Numbered from the stretch's first letter, positions 7,771 through 16,102 are shown. The stretch is 30,484 bases of DNA from CAYRTD01 sp964426915 (GCA_964426915.1 CAYRTD010000029.1:1-30484); one strand, 5' to 3'. Translations and numbers: made by a program. Notes: generated by a model from the sequence alone, not told the origin.

Positions 7771-8036
7771 TAGTGTCTGTCCATAATGTCCAAAATACTC
7801 ATTCATTGTTAAATCAGTGAGACTATGATTTTGGCCTTCAAAATCATTTAGCCGAACTGATCCCGTCCCGAAAGCTTTCGGGAGATAGTCGAGGGATCTC
7901 ATCAGCGGTATTTCCCGGAGTACCGTGGACAGGCGTGACCGCGTTCGCATAAAGCTTTCCGGGAGCGCTGAAGCTACCCTACGCTCGCGGAAAGCTTCAG
8001 CGATAGCGTGCGGAGGCACAAAATTTTAAATTTTCA
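7771..8036 (+). repeat. Mosaic hairpin repeat, copy 3
   Basis: The leader is at 7771-7790 (TAGTGTCTGTCCATAATGTC), the 25-base spacer follows, the long hairpin core is at 7815-7902 and includes CCCGAAAGCTTTCGGG, and the GC-rich tail is at 7903-8010. The tail ends GGAGGCACAAAATTTTAAA, the left arm of the AT-rich inverted repeat seen complete in copies 1 and 5. A 100-codon minus-strand frame through this copy is repeat-derived and not a gene. Confidence 0.85.
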
Positions 8037-8162
8037 TTTACCTATATCGGGCATTTGCAGATAAATTCGTGTTTTAAAACACGTTTTATTTAAGCTTACA
8101 AATATGGAAATATCTTTTGAATAAACCGGTTAGAAAAATTCTAAATAACCAATATTTTTCTT

Positions 8163-8184
8163 TATTTTTGCAACTCAGTTGCAA
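8163..8184 (+). promoter_or_regulatory. Promoter and candidate Zur operator of the zinc operon
   Basis: TATTTTTG (8163-8170) fits the -7 consensus TAnnTTTG. Overlapping it is a perfect 17-bp palindrome TTGCAACT-C-AGTTGCAA (8168-8184), ending 9 bases before the repressor's ATG. A palindrome covering the -7 box and start site of a Fur-family gene is the expected position for an autoregulatory operator. Binding by this protein is inference. Confidence 0.75.
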
Positions 8185-8193
8185 TTTTAAGTC

Positions 8194-8601
8194 ATGAATT
8201 TTAAAAAACTGTTAAAGGAATATCATTTCAGCTTAACTGATAGCAGAATTCAGCTATTGCAGGTGCTATCAAAAGCCAACTGCCCCCTTTCGGAAAAGGA
8301 AATTGAAGAAATGATACACGGGGAAATTAACCGTACAACGATCTACAGAAATCTTAACTCTCTTTCAGCGAAGGGTATAATTCAGAGAATTATCTCCGGC
8401 GATTCTCTTAAGTACAAGCTTAATTCCTCTGTTTTACATAAAAAAGACAGCCCGGAACATATACATTTCCAGTGCACAAAATGTAACAGGGTAATTTGTA
8501 TGGAGGAACTGAAGGTAAAAGACTATGATCTTCCCGGGGGCTTTAACAAGATTGAAAATCAGTTTTTAATTGTTGGTATATGCAAAGATTGTAATGAATA
8601 A
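8194..8601 (+). CDS. Fur-family metalloregulator, probably Zur-like
   Basis: This 135-residue protein has a winged helix at about 10-80 (TDSRIQLLQVL, INRTTIYRNLNSLSAKGI) and a Fur metal domain from 88 on. HIHFQCTKCNRVICMEE contains metal-site His89/His91 and Cys94/Cys97; a second CxxC pair is Cys130/Cys133. Those two pairs form the structural zinc site of the family. It is first in an operon with yidD and a ZnuABC-type transporter, so zinc-dependent repression of zinc uptake is the most likely job, as a Zur. Iron or manganese cannot be excluded from sequence. The palindromic site on its promoter suggests autoregulation. Confidence 0.85.
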   Translation: MNFKKLLKEYHFSLTDSRIQLLQVLSKANCPLSEKEIEEMIHGEINRTTIYRNLNSLSAKGIIQRIISGDSLKYKLNSSVLHKKDSPEHIHFQCTKCNRVICMEELKVKDYDLPGGFNKIENQFLIVGICKDCNE

Positions 8602-8911
8602 AAACAAATTGAAAAATATCATTTTCGAAAATCCTCTATCTCAGGCTATTCGTTGGCTGTTCAGGATGTTTTTTATTCTGCTGGTAAAAATATATCAATA
8701 TCTGATCTCTCCTTTGCTTCCCCGGACCTGCCGGTACCACCCTACATGCTCTCAGTATGCCATTGAAGCATTCCATACTCATGGGGTAATTAAAGCTTTG
8801 ATTTTCACTACAAGAAGAATACTGAGCTGTAACCCATGGGGAGGGGAAGGGGAAGATCCTGTGCCACCTAAAGGAAGTCCGGTTATCAGATTCAAAGAGT
8901 TAAAATTATGA
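8594..8911 (+). CDS. yidD: YidD membrane protein insertion efficiency factor
   Basis: From the ATG at 8594, overlapping the repressor stop by 8 bases, the protein has 105 residues. A frame extension to a TTG at 8570 would lie deeper in the repressor gene and is unlikely. An amphipathic or membrane-associated N-terminal helix (AIRWLFRMFFILLVKIYQYLISPLLP) precedes the family signature CRYHPTCSQYAIEAFHTHG, then RRILSCNPWGGEGEDPVP. YidD assists YidC/Sec-dependent insertion at the inner membrane. It usually neighbours rnpA and yidC; lying between a metalloregulator and a zinc-binding lipoprotein is unusual and implies zinc-responsive expression here. Confidence 0.92.
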   Translation: MNKNKLKNIIFENPLSQAIRWLFRMFFILLVKIYQYLISPLLPRTCRYHPTCSQYAIEAFHTHGVIKALIFTTRRILSCNPWGGEGEDPVPPKGSPVIRFKELKL

Positions 8912-8947
8912 TATAATTTATAGCATTTTCAACAAAGTGAAAATAAG

Positions 8948-9808
8948 ATGAAGAAAAGTATTACTATATTAATGCTGACCTTAACCCTGATATTCTCAGG
9001 CTGCAGGACTGGAAATAAAACAGATCAGGGGAAAATCATCTCCGTAAGTATTTTGCCCCAGAAATATTTTACCGGACAAATAAGCGGATCGGATTACAAA
9101 ATAAATGTTCTTATTCCACCGGGAGCCTCCCCGGCAAGTTACGAACCCTCTCCAAGGCAGTTACAGGACTTAAGCAATTCGCTAATGTATCTGAAGATCG
9201 GAAAGATTGCTTTTGAGGAAGCCTGGATAGACAAATACCAAAAAAACAATCCGCAAATACCTTTTTACGATCTGTCCGAAGGTACTGAATTCATCAAATC
9301 CGAAGAAGATCATGGAGATCACAGGCATGAAGGAGCAGATCCGCATATCTGGATGTCTGCGAAAAATGCACTCATAATCTGCGAAAACATTTACCATGCA
9401 TTAGTGGGTGAATTTCCCCCGGATTCGGCCCTGTTTCGGGAAAATTATACAGATCTGAAGAAAAGGATCATGTATATTGATTCTCTTTACGAATCAAATA
9501 TGGATTTGCTTGAAGGTAAAGAATTCCTGATATATCATCCGGCTCTTGGTTATCTGGCCAGAGATTATGGAATGCATCAGCATGTTCTTGAATTTGATGG
9601 AAAAGAACCCCCACCCTCTCATATTGCTAAAATCATAAAGGAGGCAAGAGAGCACAATATTGAGTTCATTTTCGTTCAGAAACAATTCAGCATGGATAAT
9701 GCCAGATCCATAGCTGAAGAAATTGATGCCCGGATTATAGCCATTGACCCCCTCAGTGAAGACTGGCCGGGGGAAATGAAAAATATCCTGAATCATCTTA
9801 AAAAATAA
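8948..9808 (+). CDS. znuA: ZnuA-like zinc ABC transporter substrate-binding lipoprotein
   Basis: This 286-residue protein has a lipoprotein signal with lipobox FSGC (Cys19) and a cluster A-I metal-binding fold. Metal ligands visible are His133 (ADPHIWMS), His197 (YHPALGYLARDYG) and Asp267 (AIDPLSEDW). The first canonical His (in PGxDPHxYEP) is replaced: the sequence reads PGASPASYEPSP, with Ala at residue 63. A short His/acid loop (EEDHGDHRHEGAD, residues 119-131) precedes the second ligand, as in zinc-specific members. It delivers metal to the downstream permease. The gene symbol is by family and context; manganese remains possible. Confidence 0.85.
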   Translation: MKKSITILMLTLTLIFSGCRTGNKTDQGKIISVSILPQKYFTGQISGSDYKINVLIPPGASPASYEPSPRQLQDLSNSLMYLKIGKIAFEEAWIDKYQKNNPQIPFYDLSEGTEFIKSEEDHGDHRHEGADPHIWMSAKNALIICENIYHALVGEFPPDSALFRENYTDLKKRIMYIDSLYESNMDLLEGKEFLIYHPALGYLARDYGMHQHVLEFDGKEPPPSHIAKIIKEAREHNIEFIFVQKQFSMDNARSIAEEIDARIIAIDPLSEDWPGEMKNILNHLKK

Positions 9809-9811
9809 ACC

Positions 9812-10570
9812 ATGAAGACACTGGTAAAACTGGAAAATATTGATGCCGGGTATGGAGACAAAACAGTACTAAATTCAGTGAATCTGGAGATAAAAGAACG
9901 GGATTTCATCGGGATTATCGGTCCCAATGGCGGAGGAAAAACAACCTTACTGAGAGTAATTCTTGGATTGATACCTCCGGACAAAGGTAAAGTCCATTAT
10001 TCCTTTTCTGATTCCCACACTGATTTCAGGAAATTCATCGGATATCTTCCGCAAAGATCAACAATAGACGGTAAATTCCCGATCTCAGTAAGAGAAGTGG
10101 TATTATCCGGCCTTATTTCAGAAAAACCTTTTTTCAAAAAATACAACCGGAAAGATTTCCGTCTCGCTGATGAAATGATAGAGAAATCGGGGATGACAGA
10201 ATATAAATATGCTCCGGTTGGTGAGTTATCGGGAGGCCAGCTACAAAGGGTTTTTCTTATCCGTGCCCTGATCTCGTCTCCTGAATTACTTATCCTCGAT
10301 GAGCCGGATACCTTTGTTGATAATCGTTTTGAATATGAGTTATACCAGAACCTGAAAGAACTGAATAAAAAGATTGCCATTTTACTTGTTTCCCATGACA
10401 TTGGAACAATCTCCAGCTATATAAAAACTATTGCCTGCGTTAACAATAGTCTTCACTATCATGCATCGAATGAAATAAGCACCGAACAGCTTAAGGTATA
10501 CAATTGCCCGATCGATATAATCACACATGGCAAAGTCCCTCATCGCGTTTTACACGATCATAAGAAGTAA
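9812..10570 (+). CDS. znuC: Metal ABC transporter ATP-binding protein (ZnuC-like)
   Basis: This 252-residue ATPase has Walker A GPNGGGKTT (37-45), the signature LSGGQLQRV, Walker B LLILDEPDTFVD and H-loop LLVSHDIG, all intact. It starts 3 bases after the binding-protein stop and is followed by the permease after 5 bases, so the three are cotranscribed. The D-loop residue pattern DEPDTFVD differs from the common DEPTTGVD but keeps the catalytic Glu. It powers metal import at the inner membrane. Confidence 0.9.
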   Translation: MKTLVKLENIDAGYGDKTVLNSVNLEIKERDFIGIIGPNGGGKTTLLRVILGLIPPDKGKVHYSFSDSHTDFRKFIGYLPQRSTIDGKFPISVREVVLSGLISEKPFFKKYNRKDFRLADEMIEKSGMTEYKYAPVGELSGGQLQRVFLIRALISSPELLILDEPDTFVDNRFEYELYQNLKELNKKIAILLVSHDIGTISSYIKTIACVNNSLHYHASNEISTEQLKVYNCPIDIITHGKVPHRVLHDHKK

Positions 10571-10575
10571 ATGAT

Positions 10576-11403
10576 ATGGAATCCCTTTTTGAAATACTTC
10601 AGTACAAATACATTAACAATGCAATAATTGCTTCCGTATTTACTGCAATTAGCTGCGGGATTGCCGGAACATATATCGTTGCAAAAAGAATGGTCTTCAT
10701 AAGCGGTGGAATTACCCATGCTTCTTTCGGCGGGATCGGTATCGCATATTTTGCAGGTCTTAATCCCGTAGCGGGAGCAGCGGTTTTCTCCGTTCTTTCG
10801 GGCCTTGGGATTGAGTATTTCACAAAAAAAGGGATGAGAAACGATTCAGTAATAGCTATGTTATGGTCGCTTGGAATGGCTATTGGTATAATTTTCATTT
10901 ATCTGACCCCCGGTTATGCTCCTAACCTTATGACCTATCTTTTCGGAAGCATTCTTACGGTAAACTCAGGAGACATATACTCACTGGCCATTCTTTCTGT
11001 AATAATTATCCTGTTCTTCACTGTTTTTTTCCGGCCTATACTTTACATTTCCTTTGATGAGGAATTTGCAAAAACTCAGAATATCAATTCCGGTCTGATC
11101 AAGTACGGGCTTATGATACTTATTTCACTTACTATTGTTCTGAATATTAAGATAGCCGGGATAATCCTGCTGATTTCCCTTCTTACAATACCTCAGAATA
11201 CTGCTAATCTATTTACCCTTAACTTTAAAAATATTATATTTCTTTCGGTCATTTTCGGGTTTACAGGATCTTTAGCTGGACTTGTGATATCATGGTACCT
11301 TAATATTCCCAGTGGGGCTACTATTATTTTCAGTCTGACAGTAATTTATATATTAGCACGGTTATTTTATTACCTTTCTCTTAAATTCAGGAGCCAGAAA
11401 TGA
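10576..11403 (+). CDS. znuB: Metal ABC transporter permease (ZnuB-like)
   Basis: This 275-residue hydrophobic protein of the ABC-3 permease family has about eight membrane segments. It starts with FEILQYKYINNAIIASVFTAISCG and has the typical SGGITHASFGGIGIAYF element. The last gene of the zinc operon, it starts 5 bases after the ATPase. A 22-codon frame overlaps its stop as ATGA but has no recognisable content. About 330 non-coding bases follow before dapD. Confidence 0.9.
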   Translation: MESLFEILQYKYINNAIIASVFTAISCGIAGTYIVAKRMVFISGGITHASFGGIGIAYFAGLNPVAGAAVFSVLSGLGIEYFTKKGMRNDSVIAMLWSLGMAIGIIFIYLTPGYAPNLMTYLFGSILTVNSGDIYSLAILSVIIILFFTVFFRPILYISFDEEFAKTQNINSGLIKYGLMILISLTIVLNIKIAGIILLISLLTIPQNTANLFTLNFKNIIFLSVIFGFTGSLAGLVISWYLNIPSGATIIFSLTVIYILARLFYYLSLKFRSQK

Positions 11404-11733
11404 TTTTCTCCCCGGAAAAACGCGTTATCAGCCTGAGGCATGAAACCAATATGGTAATGAGAAAATAAACATTAACTTTGGACTGAATAATATCCCAAGG
11501 GGTGTGTGTTTTTTCAGACATATTAACAAACGGAAAAGTTTATTATTATTTATCGCTAAACCCGGTAAATCATAGCTTTCTTTTTCATTTAAGATTACCA
11601 TTCCTGTTCGCTGTTAAAAAATAAAGGTTCCTAGGTCAAAGCCGGGAATTATATCTTTTAGACTCCAGGGTTTCAGGACAAAAAGTGTTTGAAAGAAAAT
11701 TCATGTTTTGTTAATTAAATATTGAACATAAGG
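11404..11733. other. Intergenic region before dapD
   Basis: The stretch is AT-rich and carries no gene or family repeat that I can identify. The bases AAGG directly before the ATG at 11734 may serve as a weak ribosome-binding site. No clear TAnnTTTG box is visible. Confidence 0.5.
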
Positions 11734-12552
11734 ATGGAAGCACTGCAGATCAAGCTAATAGAGGATGCCTGGGAAGACCGGGATAAACTGAAGGACTCAG
11801 AAGTGAGAAATGTTATTTTTAACACTATTGAACAGCTCGATAAAGGAAAGATCAGGGTTGCAGAAAAAAAAGATGGTGAATGGATAGTGAACCAATGGAT
11901 TAAAAAGGCAGTAATCTTATATTTTCCCATCCGGCAGATGGAAACCATTGAAGTTCCACCCTTTGAATTTCATGATAAAATACCTCTAAAAACCGACTTT
12001 AAACAGCTGGGAGTAAGAGTTGTTCCCCATGCTGTTGCCAGATACGGGTCCTTTCTTTCACCTGGTGTGATCATGATGCCGTCTTACGTAAATATCGGAG
12101 CTTTTGTCGGCTCCGGAACCATGGTCGATACCTGGGCCACTGTGGGTTCATGCGCCCAGATAGGGGAAAATGTACATCTCAGCGGGGGAGTAGGGATAGG
12201 CGGCGTTTTGGAGCCCGTACAGGCTGCACCGGTTATCATCGAAGATGAGTGTTTTATAGGTTCCAGATGTATTGTAGTGGAAGGAGCCAGAATAGAGAAA
12301 GAGGCTGTCCTTGGCGCCAATGTCGTTATCACAAATTCAACCCGTGTTATTGATGTAACCGGCAATGAACCTATTGAATATAAAGGACTTGTTCCTCCCC
12401 GGTCGGTTGTGATACCGGGATCCTATACAAAGAAATTTCCGGCGGGCGAGTACCAGATACCCTGTGCCCTGATAATCGGAAAAAGAAAAGCATCGACAAA
12501 TTTAAAAACTTCCCTTAACGATGCCCTGCGTGAATATAATGTTGCTGTCTGA
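11734..12552 (+). CDS. dapD: 2,3,4,5-tetrahydropyridine-2,6-dicarboxylate N-succinyltransferase
   Basis: From the ATG at 11734 (AAGG just before it) the protein has 272 residues; a TTG four codons upstream is an unlikely start. Residues about 100-230 form a left-handed beta-helix of hexapeptide repeats (GAFVGSGTMVDTWATVGSCAQIG, GGVGIGGVLEP, ECFIGSRCIVVEGARIEKEAVLGANVVI), the acyl-CoA transferase fold. It uses succinyl-CoA in the lysine/diaminopimelate pathway. It overlaps the next gene by one base (TGATG), suggesting translational coupling. Confidence 0.93.
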   Translation: MEALQIKLIEDAWEDRDKLKDSEVRNVIFNTIEQLDKGKIRVAEKKDGEWIVNQWIKKAVILYFPIRQMETIEVPPFEFHDKIPLKTDFKQLGVRVVPHAVARYGSFLSPGVIMMPSYVNIGAFVGSGTMVDTWATVGSCAQIGENVHLSGGVGIGGVLEPVQAAPVIIEDECFIGSRCIVVEGARIEKEAVLGANVVITNSTRVIDVTGNEPIEYKGLVPPRSVVIPGSYTKKFPAGEYQIPCALIIGKRKASTNLKTSLNDALREYNVAV

Positions 12553-13670
12553 TGAAAATAGCTTTTGATGCAAAGAGGGCCTTTCGTAATTCCAGCGGAT
12601 TGGGGAATTACAGCAGAATGATAATCAGGCAGTTATGTCAATACTATCCTGATAATGAATATATTATGTATTCCCCCCATAATGGAATCATAGATCAGGA
12701 TTTCCCTCCGGAAAATTCAAGGCTCATTCTACCTGAAAGCACTGTTTCAAAAATTTTTAGATCCTACTGGCGAAGTTATAGTCTGAAAAATATCATTCAA
12801 AAAGACAAGCCGGATATCTTTCATGGATTGAGCAATGAACTGCCCTTAAATATTCACAAGTCCGGTATCCGAACTGTTGTTACCATTCATGACCTGATAT
12901 TTTTAAGGTTCCCTGAACTCTATAAATACATTGACAGAAAAATTTACCTTAGGAAATTCAGGTATGCATCAGAAAATGCAGATATTGTTATCGCGGTGAG
13001 TGAACAAACAAAAAAAGATCTGCAGAACTATTTCAACATACCGGAAAATAAAATCAGGGTAGTTTACCAGTCGGGTAATCCAATATTCAGCAAAAAGCTT
13101 GATCCCCATAAGGTTGAAAATATCAGAGAAAAATACTCTATCCCTTCCGGATACGTATTAAACCTGGGGACCATTGAAGAAAGAAAGAACCTTCTCCAGT
13201 TGGTGAAGGCGGTTCATTCGGCAAAAAACACTGTTCCGCTGGTTATCGTAGGTCGGGCTAAAAAACATTACGCAGAAAAGGTTCATGAGTATATCGCCAG
13301 AAACAGGCTGGATAATATTCACTTTCTTCATAACGTTCCAACTTCCGATCTTCCGGCCCTGTACCAGGGCGCTTCCCTATTTGCCTATCCATCTTCATTT
13401 GAAGGTTTCGGGATTCCTGTTCTGGAAGCTGTTCAGTCGGGAACACCGGTAATTGCCGGAGCCGGTCATTGTCTCGAGGAAACAGGAGGTCCGGAAAGTA
13501 TTTACATCAACCCTTTTAATATTGAAAAATTTTCAGCGGCAATTGATAATATACTGGAAAATTCAGATCTTCGCAGTAAGATGATAGAGGCCGGGCACAA
13601 ACATTCCTTAAAATTCCGGCCGGAAAAAACAGTTAAAAACCTTTATAGAGTATATGAGTCATTATACTGA
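12552..13670 (+). CDS. Glycosyltransferase family 4 (GT-B)
   Basis: This 372-residue GT-B protein has an N-terminal domain opening MKIAFDAKRAFRNSSGLGNYSR (glycine-rich acceptor loop). A linker and C-terminal donor domain carry LNLGTIEERKNLLQLVKAV and the ExxxxxxxE motif in FEGFGIPVLEAVQSGTPVI, which binds the nucleotide-sugar. It probably transfers a sugar from UDP/GDP-sugar on the cytoplasmic face; the acceptor is unknown. It is embedded between dapD and a TsaC gene with overlaps at both ends (1 and 17 bases), so the operon is probably one of convenience. Confidence 0.88.
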   Translation: MKIAFDAKRAFRNSSGLGNYSRMIIRQLCQYYPDNEYIMYSPHNGIIDQDFPPENSRLILPESTVSKIFRSYWRSYSLKNIIQKDKPDIFHGLSNELPLNIHKSGIRTVVTIHDLIFLRFPELYKYIDRKIYLRKFRYASENADIVIAVSEQTKKDLQNYFNIPENKIRVVYQSGNPIFSKKLDPHKVENIREKYSIPSGYVLNLGTIEERKNLLQLVKAVHSAKNTVPLVIVGRAKKHYAEKVHEYIARNRLDNIHFLHNVPTSDLPALYQGASLFAYPSSFEGFGIPVLEAVQSGTPVIAGAGHCLEETGGPESIYINPFNIEKFSAAIDNILENSDLRSKMIEAGHKHSLKFRPEKTVKNLYRVYESLY

Positions 13671-14235
13671 ATATAAAGAAGATATCGATAATGCTCTTAG
13701 AGTTCTGCGGGAAGGAGGAATTATTTTATATCCTACCGATACCATCTGGGGCGTTGGCTGCGACGCTACGGATGAAGATGCCGTTTCAAAAGTATATGAC
13801 CTTAAAAACCGTGCAGATACCAAATCCATGCTGGTACTGATCGAATCGGATAACCGCCTCGGTTATTATCTCAAAGAAGTACCCGAGATTGCATGGGACC
13901 TCATTGATGTTGCCGATAAACCGCTCACCATCATATATCCCGGAGCAAAAAACCTTGCTAAAAATCTAATCCCCATCGATGGTTCCATAGGAATAAGGAT
14001 TACAAGAGAAGAATTCAGTTCGGAACTGATCAGGAAATTCGGGAAACCACTTGTCTCAACATCAGCGAATACTTCAGGAAAAAAATCCCCTTCAAATTTT
14101 TCCGAAATCGATCCGGAAATCATCGAAGGGGTTGATTATGTGGTTAACTACAGGCAGGATGATTATCAAAAGAAGCAGCCTTCAGGAATTATCCGTATTG
14201 GTTTGGGAGGTGAGGTGGAGATCCTAAGGCACTAG
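13654..14235 (+). CDS. L-threonylcarbamoyladenylate synthase, TsaC/YrdC type
   Basis: This 193-residue protein is a single YrdC domain: GGIILYPTDTIWGVGCDA, then KNRADTKSMLVLI, then KPLVSTSANTSGKKSP. It has no Sua5 C-terminal domain. It makes threonylcarbamoyl-AMP for the t6A modification of tRNA. The ATG overlaps the end of the glycosyltransferase gene by 17 bases. Its TAG stop is the first three bases of a truncated repeat leader (TAGTGTCTGTCC), so the terminal residues may have been reset by a repeat insertion. Confidence 0.9.
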   Translation: MSHYTEYKEDIDNALRVLREGGIILYPTDTIWGVGCDATDEDAVSKVYDLKNRADTKSMLVLIESDNRLGYYLKEVPEIAWDLIDVADKPLTIIYPGAKNLAKNLIPIDGSIGIRITREEFSSELIRKFGKPLVSTSANTSGKKSPSNFSEIDPEIIEGVDYVVNYRQDDYQKKQPSGIIRIGLGGEVEILRH

Positions 14236-14244
14236 TGTCTGTCC
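14233..14244 (+). repeat. Leader fragment of the mosaic repeat
   Basis: TAGTGTCTGTCC matches the first 12 bases of the leader seen at 1346, 7771 and 30266. Nothing else of the repeat follows. It overlaps the stop of the TsaC gene and lies in a 15-base gap to the convergent DUF2807 gene. Confidence 0.55.
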
Positions 14245-14250
14245 CAATTA

Positions 14251-14973
14251 CTACAGCTTTCTTACTTTTCCGCTGCCTGCAACAGAGGTATCAACTTCAG
14301 GACTGCCCTTGTACAATACTGATCCACTGCCTGCTATGAAAGCATCTAACCCTTCGGTCACCCATACCTTACAGTCGCCCGATCCACTTATTTTTGCATC
14401 GAGTATCCCGACCTTGAAATTGGTTGACTCAACATTGCCAGACCCTGCGATTGAGAGCTTCATCTCTTCCGCCCCATTACCTTTTAAATCAATGTCTCCC
14501 GAACCAGAGATTTTCATTTCAAGTTTCTTTCCGGCACTCAGGTCTTCAAAACTCATGCTTCCGCTACCGGCAATTTTCAACATCAGCTCCTCAAGTTTGA
14601 GCGTCTTTTCAGCAAATAATTTACCGGAACCGGAAAGTGATATAGCCTCATAATCAGGAGCAACAATATAGATATCTATATCTTCTTTTATATTAACCCG
14701 GTAATTAACGGGTTTAATGATGAGTTTTCCATCCTCAATATGGATGTCTATCTTCTTCATAGCCTCCGGAGAAGCGTCAATCTCAAGTTTATGGCTGTTC
14801 CCCTGTTCAATATAAATATTTGCACTAATTGCCACGGAAACAGAATTGAAGGCTTCAACGGGAATATCGTCTTTACTATCAAGAGGTTTTGGATTGACAC
14901 CTATGCTAAAACTGCTCAGAATAAAAAGAAAAACAGCAAGAAAACTTACGGAAATCACTGGATTATTTTTCAT
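14251..14973 (-). CDS. Head GIN domain protein (DUF2807), exported
   Basis: This 240-residue protein has an N-terminal hydrophobic signal (SVSFLAVFLFILSSFSIG), then a DUF2807 domain. Repeated turns of the form (I/V)xxSGSG or IAGSG (LSGSGKL, IAGSGSM, ISGSGDI, IAGSGNV, ISGSGDC, IAGSGSV, VAGSGKV) indicate a parallel beta-helix with about 20-residue coils. It is probably periplasmic or surface-exposed. Function is unknown; such proteins are common in Bacteroidota. It converges with the TsaC gene. Confidence 0.88.
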   Translation of the reverse strand: MKNNPVISVSFLAVFLFILSSFSIGVNPKPLDSKDDIPVEAFNSVSVAISANIYIEQGNSHKLEIDASPEAMKKIDIHIEDGKLIIKPVNYRVNIKEDIDIYIVAPDYEAISLSGSGKLFAEKTLKLEELMLKIAGSGSMSFEDLSAGKKLEMKISGSGDIDLKGNGAEEMKLSIAGSGNVESTNFKVGILDAKISGSGDCKVWVTEGLDAFIAGSGSVLYKGSPEVDTSVAGSGKVRKL

Positions 14974-15136
14974 AAAAATTGGTTTTTAAGGTTTGACTGA
15001 TTTGAACTAAAGACGAGGCACTTTTATCAATGTTGCATATAATAAAATATTTTATGACTTTTGAGCCCAATAAATTTTACATTTTTGAAATAATAATGAC
15101 ACGGGCAGGAAGCCTTACCTTCTAACTATCTAAAAA

Positions 15137-15586
15137 ATGCTTATGGACATTGATAAAGAATTTCAACATCATACCAAAATTCAGATCCGCTTCAACGACA
15201 TTGATATTCTTGGTCATATCAACAATGCTGTTTACCAGCACTATTTTGATCTGGCAAGGATGAAATATTTTGAAGATATTATGGGCAGCAAACCTGAATG
15301 GAAAGATTTTGCTCTGGTTATGGCAAAAATATCAATAGAATTTTTCAATGCTATCAGACCCGGGGAAGATATCTCTGTGAAAAGCGGAATAGAGATAATC
15401 GGTCAGAAAAGTCTCACAATGGTCCAGGAAATCTATAATATTAAAACCGGTGAAATTAAATCCCAAAACCGGGCAGTTATGGTAGGTTATTCGGTAAAAA
15501 AGAATGAAACCGCTATTATACCGGAAATCTGGAGAGAAAAAATATTCAATTTTGAAAGTACAGTAAAATTCAAGTACCCGGCATAG
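15137..15586 (+). CDS. Acyl-CoA thioesterase, 4HBT hot-dog family
   Basis: This 149-residue protein has a hot-dog fold. RFNDIDILGHINNAVYQHYFDLAR carries the D-x-x-GHxNN motif with the catalytic Asp of the 4-hydroxybenzoyl-CoA thioesterase family. The remainder (FALVMAKISIEFFNAIRPGEDISVKSGIEIIGQKSLTM) fits the beta-sheet. It should hydrolyse an acyl-CoA or acyl-ACP in the cytoplasm; the substrate cannot be read. The ATG at 15137 is used; an ATG two codons later is also possible. It converges on rimM with only 6 bases between them. Confidence 0.85.
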   Translation: MLMDIDKEFQHHTKIQIRFNDIDILGHINNAVYQHYFDLARMKYFEDIMGSKPEWKDFALVMAKISIEFFNAIRPGEDISVKSGIEIIGQKSLTMVQEIYNIKTGEIKSQNRAVMVGYSVKKNETAIIPEIWREKIFNFESTVKFKYPA

Positions 15587-15592
15587 GAGCCC

Positions 15593-16102
15593 TTAATCGT
15601 TAAGATCAAAAATTCCTTCCGGTAAACACATAATAATTATTTTTTCCTTTTCATCCACAGACAGGATAAATTCATGATGAACGGGGATAAGAAATTCCTT
15701 CTCATCTGAATTAAGCACTAACAGGGGATTTTCGTCCTGATCGTGGTAGCTGGTTATTAAACCTCCCCTTCCGGAGTTTTCATCCCTGACCTGAAATCCA
15801 ATATATGAGTTAAAATCGATAAACCTCTCCTCTTTCTTTCCGGGTATAAAAACAGATCGCCCTTTAATGACGGTAGCATCCCTCTCAGAATCAACATCTG
15901 CGAATTTTATAAAAGCATCGTCGCCTACTACACGGATATCTTCAATAAAAAAGGGAATCATTGTCGCATCTATAGATACGAACAAAAATTCCCCTTTACT
16001 TAAGTCGTCCTTAAAGTTTCCGTCAACTCTCAGCACCATGGTACCATGGATACCATGGGTTTTTGATAATAATCCTATTCGGTTAAAATTTTCCGGAAAC
16101 AT
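15593..16102 (-). CDS. rimM: Ribosome maturation factor RimM
   Basis: This 169-residue protein starts MFPENFNRIGLLSKTHGIHGTMVLR, the typical RimM N-terminal beta-barrel, followed by a PRC-barrel half (YIGFQVRDENSGRGGLITSYHDQDENPLLVL, then FLIPVHHEFILSVD). RimM assists 16S rRNA processing at the 30S head, close to S19. It lies 17 bases after rpsP on the same strand, the conserved rpsP-rimM arrangement. Confidence 0.92.
   Translation of the reverse strand: MFPENFNRIGLLSKTHGIHGTMVLRVDGNFKDDLSKGEFLFVSIDATMIPFFIEDIRVVGDDAFIKFADVDSERDATVIKGRSVFIPGKKEERFIDFNSYIGFQVRDENSGRGGLITSYHDQDENPLLVLNSDEKEFLIPVHHEFILSVDEKEKIIIMCLPEGIFDLND

Noticed and set aside
7717..8019. 100-codon minus-strand frame
   Set aside because: It runs through hairpin repeat copy 3 and the MITE end; its sequence follows the repeat, not a protein family.
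11400..11468. 22-codon frame overlapping the znuB stop as ATGA
   Set aside because: The overlap is suggestive of coupling, but the peptide is tiny, has no features and could easily arise by chance.
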